A program made the translations under genes and the position numbers. From NCBI RefSeq assembly GCF_003002065.1, contig NZ_PVZG01000018.1:62001-126000 (forward strand): 64,000 nucleotides of DNA, written 5' to 3'. This document shows positions 51,825 to 60,052 of this stretch, piece by piece; the stretch's first letter is position 1; every line of letters begins with the position of its first letter. The notes under the pieces were generated by a model. It searched no databases and was not told where the DNA came from. It saw only the letters and a list, made by a program, of their open reading frames with translations. The stretch is from Pseudosporangium ferrugineum. GTDB taxonomy: Bacteria > Actinomycetota > Actinomycetes > Mycobacteriales > Micromonosporaceae.

Positions 51825-52013
51825 TCAGCGCAGGCTCCGCGGGCGCAGATCCGTCCACACCTCGGCCACGTACTCCAGGCACTCCTCGCGACGGCCGGTG
51901 CACCCGCTCGCCCGCCATCCGGCCGGCAGCGGCAGGTGAGCCGGCCACAGCGCGTACTGCTCCTCGTGGTTGACCACCACCTGGAAGACCCGGTCGTCGT
52001 CCTCGTCGTCCAT
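51825..52013 (-). CDS. mbtH: MbtH-like NRPS adenylation chaperone
   Basis: 62 residues. MbtH signatures are clear: VVVNHEEQYALWP, the PAGW element, CLEYVAEVWTDLRP (three conserved Trp overall). MbtH-like proteins bind A domains and are often needed for folding and activity. It lies between NRPS1 (19-base gap) and NRPS2 (27-base gap) in the same operon, and presumably serves all three A domains. Confidence 0.95.
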   Translation of the reverse strand: MDDEDDDRVFQVVVNHEEQYALWPAHLPLPAGWRASGCTGRREECLEYVAEVWTDLRPRSLR

Positions 52014-52032
52014 CGCATCCCCTCTCCGCCGC

Positions 52033-55000
52033 TCAGTCGCGGCTCTCCGCCTCCAGCAGCCGGGCCGCCTCCTCGTCGGACAGCCCGGCGATCCCGGCCA
52101 GCACGTCCGGGTCGACGGCGGCCAGCTCCCGGTCGACGAGCCCGGCCAGGGTGGCGATCGTGGGCTCGGCGAAGAAGTCGGCCAGGGCCGCCTCGACGCC
52201 GAACGTCTCCGCCACCCGGGTCATCAGGGCCGCCGCCTGCAGGCTGTTGCCGCCCAGCTCGAAGAAGTCGTCGGTGACGCCGACCAGGTCCACGCCGAGG
52301 ACGCGGGGCACGAGCTCGCCGGCCAGCACCCGCTCGGTGTGCGTACGGGCGGCGACGACCTCCCGCGGCGGCCGGGCGCTGAGATCCGGCTCGGGCAGCG
52401 CGCGCCGGTCCACCTTGCCGCTCAGCGTCAGCGGCAGGGCGTCGAGCAGCACCCAGTACGACGGCACCATGAAGCGCGGCAGCCGCTCGGACAGCGCCGC
52501 GCGCAGCTCGGCCGGGGTCAGCTCCTCGCCCCGGGCCGCGGTCACGTACGCGACCAGGTGCCGCTCGCCGCGCGGATCGGTCCACGCCACCACGGCGGCC
52601 TGGTCGACCCGGGGGTCGGTGGCCAGCGCCGCCTCGACCTCGCCCAGCTCGATCCGGATGCCGCGCACCTTCACCTGGGTGTCGATGCGGCCGAGGAAGG
52701 CGATGGCACCGTCGCGCCGGCGGCTCACCAGGTCGCCGGTGCGGTACAGGCGGCCGTCGGCGGTGGAGCCGAACGGGTCCTCGACGAACTTCTGCGCGGT
52801 CAGCTCCGGGGCGTTGTGGTAGCCGCGGGCCAGTCCCTCGCCACCGATGACCAGTTCGCCCGGCACGCCGTACGGCACCGGCTCGAGGTGGCGGTCGAGG
52901 ACGTGCGCGACGTGGTTGGCGATGGGCAGGCCGATCGGCGGGGGGCCGTCCCAGCGGCCGGGGCACTCGTGGACGACCATGGTGACCGTGCACTCGGTGG
53001 GCCCGTACCCGTTGAAGAAGTGCCGTCCCGGATTCCAGCGGTTGACCAGCTCGCCGGGGAACAGTTCGCCGCCGGCGAAGACGATGCGCAGCGCGGGGAA
53101 GCGCTCCGGGCGCAGCAGGGCCATCACGGCCGGCGGCAGGTCGGTCACGGTGACCGCGGTGTCCTCCATCAGCCGCTGGAGCCGGGACATGGAGAGCCGG
53201 TCGTCGTCCTCCGCCAGGCACAGCCGGCCGCCGTTCAGCAGGGCCATGAACACCTCGCCGACGAACACGTCGAAGGTGGGGGAGGCGTAGCCGAGGACCC
53301 GGTCGGCCGGCGTGAGGTGGAACAGCTCCGTCATGGCGGCCACGAAGCCGATGACCGAGTGGTGCTCGACGGCCACGCCCTTGGGCCGGCCCGTGGTGCC
53401 GGACGTGTACATGACGTAGGCCAGGTCGGTGGGGCCGGGCTCGGGACCCGGCGGGACGCTCACGGTCGCCGGCCAGGGCTCGTCGAGCACGACGACGTCC
53501 GTGCCGTCGTCCGGCAGGCGGCCGGCGAGCGCGCGGTGGGTCAGGACGCAGACCGGATCGGCGTCCTCGAGGATGACCCGGACCCGGGCGGGCGGGTTCG
53601 TCGGGTCGATCGGCACGTACGCCGCCCCGCTGCGGAGCACGGCCAGCACCGCGACGATCAGGTCGGCGCGGCGGCCGAGGCACAGCGCGACCAGCCGGCC
53701 CGGCCCGGCGCCGCGGCCGCGCAGCAGGGCGGCCAGCTCGGTCGCCCTGCGGTCGAGTTCGGCGTACGTGAGCTCGGTGCCGCCGACGACGAGCGCGACG
53801 GCGCCGGGTGCCCGGCGCACCTGTGCCTCGAACGACGCCACCACGGACGTCCGGGGCACCGGCAGCGCCGGGCCGTTCCAGCGGACCAGCATGTCGTGGC
53901 GGTCCGAGGGGGAGAGCAGCGGGACGGTGGAGACCGCCTGTCCGGGGTCGGCCAGCAGCCCGGTGAGCATGCGGTCGTAGTGGTCGGCGAGCTGGCTCAC
54001 CGTCGCGGCGTCGTACAGGTCGCTGTTGTACTCGATCGACAGGTGCAGCCCGTCCGGTACGGCGGTCACCCACCAGCTCAGGTCGAACCGGGAGCTGCCG
54101 GCGTCGACGTACGCGCGCTCCACCGTCACGCCCGGCAGCTCCGGCGGCGGCGACCCCTCCTCGGCGGTGAAACCGATCTGGAACAGCGGGGAGCGCGACG
54201 GGTCGCGGCGGGGGCGCACGGCGTCCACGATCAGCTCGAAGGGCAGCTCGCCGTGGGCGAAGGCGTCGCGTACCGAATCCACCACCCGGCCCAGCAGCTC
54301 GCGCCCGGTGGGGTCGCCGCCGACGTCCAGGCGCAGCGGCAGCATCGTGGCGAAGAAGCCCACCAGCGGTTCGGTCTCCAGCCGGGTACGCCCGGCCGCC
54401 GGCGAGCCCACCACCAGATCGGTGAGCCCGGTGTAGCGGTGCAGCAGTGCCGCGAACGCGGTCAGGTAGACGGCGAACGGGGTCACGCGCTCGGTGCGTA
54501 CCAGTTCCGCCGTCGCGTCCACGAGGGAGCGCGGCAGCATCCGCTCGTGGCGGGCGCCGGCGTAGGTCATCCGCGCCGGGCGCGGCCGGTCGGCGGGCAG
54601 CTCCACGACGGGCAGCCCGGCCAGCCGCTCGCGCCAGTGCGCCGCCAGTTCGGCGCCGGCCGGGCCGGTGAGCTCGGCGCGCTGCGCCTCGCTGTGGTCG
54701 GCGTACTGGAGGGGCAACGGCCGGGGCAGCTCGGCCGGGAGGCCGGACTCGGCGCGGTAGTACGCGCTCAGGTCCGCCGTGAGCACCTCGAACGACCAGC
54801 CGTCCACGACGATGTGATGCGCGACCAGCACGAGCACGTGCTCCTCCGCACCGATCCGCAGCAGCCGCGCCCGCCACAGCGGCCCCCGGCTCAGATCGAA
54901 CGGCCGCCGCGTCTCGTCGAGGGCGATGCGGCCGGCCTCCTCGCGGTCGGCAACCGCGGTCTCCGGCAGCGCGACCTCCACATCGGACAAAACCCGTTGG

Positions 55001-55311
55001 AGGGGGCCGTCGGCGGTCTCGGTGAACTCGGTCCGCAGCGACTCGTGCCGCTCCACCACGCGGGCGAGGGCGCGGCGCAGCGCCGGGACGTCGAGCGGTC
55101 CGGTCAGCGTGTAGGTCACGCCGGTGTGGTAGCCCGCGTTGCCGGGCGCCAGCCGGTCCAGGAACCACAGCGTGCGCTGGGCGAAGGAGGCCGGCACCGG
55201 GCCCGTGCGGGGCGGCGGCGGCGCGTCGCGGCGCGTCGCGGCGAGCCGGGCGCGCAGCTCCGCACGCTGGTCGCCGGAGAGTGCGCCGAGCCGTGTGCGC
55301 AGGTCACCCAT
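52033..55311 (-). CDS. NRPS module 1: C-A-T
   Basis: 1092 residues from ATG 55311 (AGGGGGAAC upstream); the frame is open a little further upstream but without coding character. The C domain (about 35-465) has AHHIVVDGWS. The A domain (about 475-960) has YTSGTTGRPKG, FDVFVGEVF, NGYGPTECT, YRTGDL and SGKVDR. The T domain is FFELGGNSLQA near residue 1022, and the C-terminus GLSDEEAARLLEAE is a docking-type motif. Manual alignment gives specificity residues DVGDFGGVT plus Lys, not recognised. A leading C domain suggests an acyl or aminoacyl starter, or loading from an enzyme elsewhere. First gene of the NRPS operon. Confidence 0.92.
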   Translation of the reverse strand: MGDLRTRLGALSGDQRAELRARLAATRRDAPPPPRTGPVPASFAQRTLWFLDRLAPGNAGYHTGVTYTLTGPLDVPALRRALARVVERHESLRTEFTETADGPLQRVLSDVEVALPETAVADREEAGRIALDETRRPFDLSRGPLWRARLLRIGAEEHVLVLVAHHIVVDGWSFEVLTADLSAYYRAESGLPAELPRPLPLQYADHSEAQRAELTGPAGAELAAHWRERLAGLPVVELPADRPRPARMTYAGARHERMLPRSLVDATAELVRTERVTPFAVYLTAFAALLHRYTGLTDLVVGSPAAGRTRLETEPLVGFFATMLPLRLDVGGDPTGRELLGRVVDSVRDAFAHGELPFELIVDAVRPRRDPSRSPLFQIGFTAEEGSPPPELPGVTVERAYVDAGSSRFDLSWWVTAVPDGLHLSIEYNSDLYDAATVSQLADHYDRMLTGLLADPGQAVSTVPLLSPSDRHDMLVRWNGPALPVPRTSVVASFEAQVRRAPGAVALVVGGTELTYAELDRRATELAALLRGRGAGPGRLVALCLGRRADLIVAVLAVLRSGAAYVPIDPTNPPARVRVILEDADPVCVLTHRALAGRLPDDGTDVVVLDEPWPATVSVPPGPEPGPTDLAYVMYTSGTTGRPKGVAVEHHSVIGFVAAMTELFHLTPADRVLGYASPTFDVFVGEVFMALLNGGRLCLAEDDDRLSMSRLQRLMEDTAVTVTDLPPAVMALLRPERFPALRIVFAGGELFPGELVNRWNPGRHFFNGYGPTECTVTMVVHECPGRWDGPPPIGLPIANHVAHVLDRHLEPVPYGVPGELVIGGEGLARGYHNAPELTAQKFVEDPFGSTADGRLYRTGDLVSRRRDGAIAFLGRIDTQVKVRGIRIELGEVEAALATDPRVDQAAVVAWTDPRGERHLVAYVTAARGEELTPAELRAALSERLPRFMVPSYWVLLDALPLTLSGKVDRRALPEPDLSARPPREVVAARTHTERVLAGELVPRVLGVDLVGVTDDFFELGGNSLQAAALMTRVAETFGVEAALADFFAEPTIATLAGLVDRELAAVDPDVLAGIAGLSDEEAARLLEAESRD

Positions 55312-55632
55312 GCTTGTTCCCCCTGTCGTCCGGGCTGTCGCAGAGGAACAGTACGAAGGCGGCGGTGCCCGCGTCGTCACGTCACCCGTGAGACTCCGGC
55401 ATCCCGGTGATGACCGTTTCCGGTGGGTCCGTCATCGCGGCGGCTACCCCGGCTCAGAGTCCTGCCGGTCCTGCCCGGGAATCCTTTACCGGCGCTCGGC
55501 GGGGGTGGTTCCATCGTGCCGGCGGGCTGCCCTCGAACGCGCAGCCGCCCGGACCCGCGCCGCCGGGGCGCCGTACCCGTCGATCCGACGCGCCGCCTTC
55601 CGTCCACCTCGGACCGCTGAGGAGCTGACCCC
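55312..55632. other. Divergent intergenic region between NRPS1 and the MFS exporter
   Basis: 321 bases without a gene. It should hold the promoters of both the NRPS operon and the exporter. Visible dyads are TCAC-CC-GTGA (55382-55391) and GATGAC (55409-55414) with GTCATC (55431-55436). I see no consensus -35/-10 pair. The exporter start is preceded by GAGGAG. Confidence 0.5.
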
Positions 55633-56907
55633 ATGACGACCGCCGTTCCGCCTGGGCTGCGTCGCAACGCCAACTTCACCAAACTCTGGGCCGGGCAGTC
55701 GATCTCGATGGTCGGCGTCAACGTCACGTACGTGGCGCTGCCGCTGCTGGCCATCTACGCGATCGACGCCGGGGCCTTCGAGGTCGGCCTCATCACGCTG
55801 GCCGAGACGCTGCCGTACCTGGTCGTCACGCTGTGGGCGGGGGCGTGGATCGACGAGCGCAAGCGCATCCCGGTGATGCTGGTCGCCGACATCCTGCGCG
55901 GCGCGATCCTGGTCGCGGTGGCGGTGCTGACCCTCATGCACCTGATCACGCTGGAGATCATCGTCGGGCTGATGCTCCTGTACGGCGTGGGCTCGGTCTT
56001 CTTCGAGGTCGCGTACTACGCCGTGGTGCCGACGATCGTGCACCGCTCGGACCTGATGCGGGCGAACAGCCGGCTGCAGACCAGCGCCTCGGTGTCGCTG
56101 CTGCTCGGCACGAACGTCGGCGGGCTGCTGACCCAGATCCTCACCGCGCCGTTCGCCCTGATCGTGGACGCCCTCACCTTCGTCGCCTCCGCGCTGAGCC
56201 TGCGGTCGATGAAGGTGGACGAGCAGGTGCACGTGCCCGCCGACCGGCCGCCGGCCCGGCGCAAGCAGATCTGGGAGGGGCTGCGCTACGTCGCCCGGCA
56301 GCCCGTGCTGCGGTCGCTGACGGCCAGTTCGGCGCTCTACAACTTCTTCACCAACGGCGTGATGACCCTGTTCCCGGTGTTCGCCGTGAAGAGCCTGCAC
56401 CTCAACGCCGGCACGATCGGCTTCGTGGAGTCGTTCGGCGCGGTCGGCGCGGTGGTCGGCGCGCTCGTCGCCAGCCGCATGATCAGCCGGTTGGGGGCGG
56501 GGCCGGCGTACACCCTGGCGAAGGCGCTGACCTGGGCGGCGGTGCTCAGCTTCGGCTTCGCCCCGGCGGGCGGTACCGGCGCGGTGGTGCTGCTGGCCGT
56601 GGCGTTCTCGGTCAGCGGCATGCTGATCGTCTCCAACGTCGTCGGCATCACCCTGCGCCAGGCAGTCACCGAGGACCATCTGCTCGGCCGGATGACGGCC
56701 ACGTACAAGTTCGTCTCGTACGGCGCCCAGTCGCTGGGCGCCCTCGCCGGCGGCATCGCGGGGGAGGTGCTCGGCCTGCGCGTCGCGATGATCGCCGGCG
56801 GCATCGGCCTGGTCACCAGCGTGCTCGTCGGCCTGAACCTGCGCCGGATCCGTCAGCTGCCCACCGAGACCGGCCGCCCCGAGGCGGTCGTCACCGTGGC
56901 GCGCTGA
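55633..56907 (+). CDS. MFS exporter
   Basis: 424 residues from ATG 55633. Twelve TM helices in the MFS drug-exporter style (MFS_3/enterobactin-exporter-like): NFTKLWAGQSISMVGVNVTYVALPLL, WAGAWIDERKRIPVM (motif A-like loop with D-x-x-x-R-K), FVESFGAVGAVVGALVAS, LGALAGGIAGEVLGLR. Divergent from NRPS1 and followed by a strong bidirectional terminator, so probably transcribed alone. It most likely exports the NRPS product or gives self-protection. Confidence 0.9.
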   Translation: MTTAVPPGLRRNANFTKLWAGQSISMVGVNVTYVALPLLAIYAIDAGAFEVGLITLAETLPYLVVTLWAGAWIDERKRIPVMLVADILRGAILVAVAVLTLMHLITLEIIVGLMLLYGVGSVFFEVAYYAVVPTIVHRSDLMRANSRLQTSASVSLLLGTNVGGLLTQILTAPFALIVDALTFVASALSLRSMKVDEQVHVPADRPPARRKQIWEGLRYVARQPVLRSLTASSALYNFFTNGVMTLFPVFAVKSLHLNAGTIGFVESFGAVGAVVGALVASRMISRLGAGPAYTLAKALTWAAVLSFGFAPAGGTGAVVLLAVAFSVSGMLIVSNVVGITLRQAVTEDHLLGRMTATYKFVSYGAQSLGALAGGIAGEVLGLRVAMIAGGIGLVTSVLVGLNLRRIRQLPTETGRPEAVVTVAR

Positions 56908-56919
56908 CCGCACAGCGAA

Positions 56920-56952
56920 GAGCCCGGGGGACACGAGGTGTCTCCCGGGCTC
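56920..56952. terminator. Strong bidirectional terminator between exporter and sulfotransferase
   Basis: GAGCCCGGGGGACAC (56920-56934), loop GAG, GTGTCTCCCGGGCTC (56938-56952): a 15-bp stem with one G-U pair, then CTTTCG. It separates two convergent genes. Confidence 0.88.
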
Positions 56953-56961
56953 CTTTCGTGC

Positions 56962-57708
56962 CTAAGGCTGGACCGTGGCCCGGGGGCGCAGCCGGTGCGC
57001 GTGCAGGCGCTCGTAGAAGGGCAGGTGGAATTCGAGGTACTCGGCGAGCAGCGGGGTGTTGTCCACCGAGGCCTCGTACCGCGCGGAGCTCGCCGCGAAC
57101 GTCTGGGTGGAACTGGTCGAGCGGTGCCACTTCGCGCTGCGCTGCCATCCGGGCGACATGCCCGGTGACCAGGCCAGCGCCTCGGGGCGGAAGTCGAGGC
57201 CGACCAGCTCGCAGTAGCGGGCCACCACGCCGGCCGGGTCGGCGACCAGGTCGCCGGAGTCCACCACCACCGGCACGGCGCCGCGAGCCGCGGTCACCGC
57301 GTCGAAGATCTCGGCCAGCCGGCCGAAGCCGATCTCGTCGCGGTTCAGCGCCGGGTGCAGCGCGTAGTGCGACGCGATCGCCTCCCGCGGGTGCCGGACG
57401 AGGAACGTGTGGGTCGCCTCGGCCAGGAACGCGGTGTCGGCCAGCAGATGCGGGTAGGCGAAGTCCGTGGTGTCCTTGAAGAACACCGGCCCGGGCAGCC
57501 GCCGCAGCGCGGCCAGCAGCTCCGGCTCGGAGGTGATCTCCTCGCCGTCCACCGTGGTCGAGCCGTAGTTCGCGAGGTGGGAGAACGGTTCGTGCAGCAC
57601 GGTCAGGTCGCCGCGCTCGCGCATCATCCGCTCGAAGGCGGTCGAGCGGCTTCGCGGCGCACTCCACAGTGCCAGGATGCGCGGTCGATCGTCCGGGTTG
57701 GCGGTCAC
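56962..57708 (-). CDS. PAPS-dependent sulfotransferase family protein
   Basis: 248 residues from GTG 57708 with a perfect AAAGGAGGTG upstream. The PAPS 5'-phosphosulfate loop is LWSAPRSRSTAFERMM near residue 16, and the 3'-phosphate-binding region is LVRHPREAIASHYAL. Actinobacterial homologues are annotated as sulfotransferases or branched-chain-aminotransferase-like. In azinomycin/vazabitide-type pathways, O-sulfation of the diamino-dihydroxy-heptanoate sets up sulfate elimination to form the aziridine of a 1-azabicyclohexane; its position beside the carrier-protein operon supports that role here by inference. It has its own promoter, divergent from the aminotransferase. Confidence 0.78.
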   Translation of the reverse strand: MTANPDDRPRILALWSAPRSRSTAFERMMRERGDLTVLHEPFSHLANYGSTTVDGEEITSEPELLAALRRLPGPVFFKDTTDFAYPHLLADTAFLAEATHTFLVRHPREAIASHYALHPALNRDEIGFGRLAEIFDAVTAARGAVPVVVDSGDLVADPAGVVARYCELVGLDFRPEALAWSPGMSPGWQRSAKWHRSTSSTQTFAASSARYEASVDNTPLLAEYLEFHLPFYERLHAHRLRPRATVQP

Positions 57709-57800
57709 CGGCGCACCTCCTTTCGGCAGGGAAGCCGAATGCTATGCAGCCGGCGCGGCGACCCGGAACGCCGGACGCGATGACAGCCGCCGGCCGCGGC

Positions 57801-57838
57801 TCACCCCCGTGATGAACCCCGCGTCAGCATCACGGTGA
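57801..57838. promoter_or_regulatory. Inverted repeat in the divergent promoter region of the carrier-protein operon
   Basis: CCGTGATG (57807-57814) and CATCACGG (57828-57835) are perfect 8-bp inverted arms, overlapped by TCAC-N4-GTGA (57801-57812) and TCAC-N-GTGA (57830-57838). They lie in the 209-base gap between the sulfotransferase and the aminotransferase. A similar TCAC-CC-GTGA sits before NRPS1 at 55382-55391. Candidate operator for a pathway regulator; the arms' spacing differs among sites. Confidence 0.4.
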
Positions 57839-57917
57839 CGTGCCGGACCCGTTGCCCCGCATACCTTTCTGGCAGCCGCGGCGGCGATCGCCACGGCCGG
57901 AGCGGGGGAGGGCAACG

Positions 57918-59198
57918 ATGAGCCGGCTGGCTGTTTTCGGGGGTACGGCGGCGGTGCCGCGGCCCCTGCGGTCGGTGCCGTGGCCGGTGGTGACCGACGC
58001 GGACCGGGCGGCGGTGTCGCGGGTGCTCGACTCGGGCGCCCTCGTCTGCAACGCCGACGGCGAGACCGAGATCGCCGAGCTGGAGCGGCGGTGGGCCCGT
58101 CGCGTCGAGGTCGGGCACTGCGTCGGCGTCGCCAACGGCACCATCGCGATCGCGCTGGCCCTCGCCGGGCTCGGGGTCGGCCCCGGCGACGAGGTCATCG
58201 TGCCGGCGCTGAGCTTCGCCGCGTCCGGCCTGGCCGCCCTGCACCAGATGGCGGTGCCGGTCTTCGCCGACATCGACCCGGTCACGTTCAACCTCGACCC
58301 GGCCGACGTGGAGCGCCGGATCACCCCGCGCACGGCCGCCATCGTCGTGGTGCACCTGCACGGGCTGCCCGCCGACATGGACGCCCTGATGGCGCTCGCC
58401 CGGCGGCACGGGCTCGCGGTGGTGGAGGACGCGGCCCAGGCGCACGGGGCGACGCTGGGCGGGCGCCCGGTCGGCGGCCTCGGCCACGCCGGCGCGTTCA
58501 GCATCCAGGTCACCAAGAACCTGCCCACCTGCGGCGAGGGCGGCCTGGTCACCACGGACGACGCCGCGCTCGCCCGCAGGGTGCGGCTGGCCCGGCAGTT
58601 CGGCGAGGACATCGAGCCCGGCACGCCCCGCGATTACCTGTGCGAGTCGTTCGGGTGGAACGCCAAGCTCAACCCGGTGCAGGCCGCGTTCGCCGGCTCG
58701 CAGCTCGACCGCTTCGACGACTACGAGAAGCAGCGGCAGGCCAACATCGAGGCGTTCCTCCAGCGGCTGCGGGAGCTGCCCGGCATCCGGGTGCCCGGCG
58801 TGCCGGCCGACCGTACGCACGCCTGGCACGTGCTCCGCTTCCGGTTCGACGCCGCCGCGGTGCCCGGCGCGGAGCCGGTGGCCCTGCGGGAGGCGCTGCG
58901 GCGGTTGCTGCGGGCCGAGGGCGTACCGGTGGGGCAATATCAGCGGCGGTCCCTCGCCGAGCAGCCGGTCTTCCGGGACCGCCTCGGCTTCGGCGGCGGC
59001 CAGCCGTGGTCGTCGGCCGGCGAACCCCCGGAACCGGGCTCCCACCCGGTGACCGACGCCGTGATCGCCGACTCGCTGGTCCTCGCCAGGAACCACCTGC
59101 ACCCGGACTCCGGCCCGCTGCTCCAGCGCTACGCCGACGCGTTCGAGAAGGTCTGGGAGCACCGCGACGTCCTGCGCGCCATGGCGGTACGGCCGTGA
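57918..59198 (+). CDS. DegT/DnrJ/EryC1-family PLP aminotransferase
   Basis: 426 residues from ATG 57918 (GGGGGAGGG upstream). Fold-type I motifs: GVANGTIAIALAL, EVIVPALSFAASG, VVEDAAQAHGA, and the PLP Lys in FSIQVTKNLPTCGEGG. This class usually transaminates keto-sugars; here it opens an operon with a transketolase and an amino-group carrier protein. It is expected to place the amino group on the ketone formed by the two-carbon extension (C6 of the seven-carbon chain). GTGA overlap with the next gene shows tight coupling. Confidence 0.88.
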   Translation: MSRLAVFGGTAAVPRPLRSVPWPVVTDADRAAVSRVLDSGALVCNADGETEIAELERRWARRVEVGHCVGVANGTIAIALALAGLGVGPGDEVIVPALSFAASGLAALHQMAVPVFADIDPVTFNLDPADVERRITPRTAAIVVVHLHGLPADMDALMALARRHGLAVVEDAAQAHGATLGGRPVGGLGHAGAFSIQVTKNLPTCGEGGLVTTDDAALARRVRLARQFGEDIEPGTPRDYLCESFGWNAKLNPVQAAFAGSQLDRFDDYEKQRQANIEAFLQRLRELPGIRVPGVPADRTHAWHVLRFRFDAAAVPGAEPVALREALRRLLRAEGVPVGQYQRRSLAEQPVFRDRLGFGGGQPWSSAGEPPEPGSHPVTDAVIADSLVLARNHLHPDSGPLLQRYADAFEKVWEHRDVLRAMAVRP

Positions 59199-60052
59199 GC
59201 GTCCCGCTGACCGAGCTGAGCGCCGGAGCCGCCTTCGCCGGGCATGCCGCGCGCATCCGGGAGCACATCGTGGCGATGTGTTCCGGCCCCGAGGGCGGGC
59301 ACCTCGGCGGCTCCATGTCGCTGGTCGAGATCCTGACCGCGCTGTACTTCGGGGTCCTGCGCGTGGATCCGGCCGCCCCCGCGGACCCGGACCGCGACGT
59401 CTTCCTGCTCAGCAAGGGCCACGGCGCGATCGCCCTGTACGCGACCCTCGCCGAGCGTGGCTTCCTCGACCCGGCGGAGCTGGCGGGCTTCGGCACGTGG
59501 GGCAGCCGGCTCATGGCCCATCCCGTACGGGCGGTGCCGGGCGTGGAGCTGCCCACCGGGTCGCTGGGCCACGGCCTGGCGCTCGGGGCGGGCTTCGCCC
59601 TGGCGGCGCGGCTGGACGGGCGCCCGGGGCGCGCGTACGTGGTGATGGGCGACGGCGAGCTGCAGGAGGGTTCGGTCTGGGAGTCGGCGATGGGCGCTGC
59701 CGCCCAGCGGCTGGACAACTTGGTCGCCGTCGTGGACCGCAACGGGCTGCAGATCAGCGGGCGTACCGAGGACGTGTGCGCGCTGGAGCCGCTGGCCCAG
59801 CGGTGGCGCACCTTCGGCTGGTCCGTCCGGGAGGCGCCCGGTCACGACCTCGACGCGCTGGTGGGTGCCCTGGGCAGTACGCCCTGGGAGCCGGGCCGGC
59901 CGAGCCTGCTCCTCGCGGACACCACCAAGGGCGCGGGGCTGCCGTTCGTCGCGGGGGCGGTGCACAGCCACTTCGCCACGCTCTCCGTACGGCAGCTGGC
60001 GCGGGCGCGGGCGGCCCTCGCGGCCGGGACGGGCGGGGGCGGCCGTGACTGA
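59195..60052 (+). CDS. Transketolase N-terminal (TPP pyrophosphate-domain) subunit
   Basis: 285 residues from GTG 59195 (GTGA overlap). TPP-binding signature: VMGDGELQEGSVWES with the downstream VVDRNGLQISG; also SKGHGAIALYATLAERG, GSLGHGLALGAGFAL and GGHLGGSMSLVEIL. It is half the length of a full transketolase and pairs with the next gene, as in split archaeal-type transketolases. In carrier-protein pathways of the vazabitide type, such a pair transfers a two-carbon ketol unit onto the carrier-bound glutamate semialdehyde. Overlaps the next gene by 8 bases. Confidence 0.92.
   Translation: MSVPLTELSAGAAFAGHAARIREHIVAMCSGPEGGHLGGSMSLVEILTALYFGVLRVDPAAPADPDRDVFLLSKGHGAIALYATLAERGFLDPAELAGFGTWGSRLMAHPVRAVPGVELPTGSLGHGLALGAGFALAARLDGRPGRAYVVMGDGELQEGSVWESAMGAAAQRLDNLVAVVDRNGLQISGRTEDVCALEPLAQRWRTFGWSVREAPGHDLDALVGALGSTPWEPGRPSLLLADTTKGAGLPFVAGAVHSHFATLSVRQLARARAALAAGTGGGGRD

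Noticed and set aside
44671..52277. Very long plus-strand ORFs (over 1100 codons) across the NRPS genes
   Set aside because: They are antisense to NRPS genes whose domains and active-site motifs are clear on the minus strand. Their products are Gly/Arg/Ala/Val-rich low-complexity strings, the usual shadow of high-GC coding DNA.
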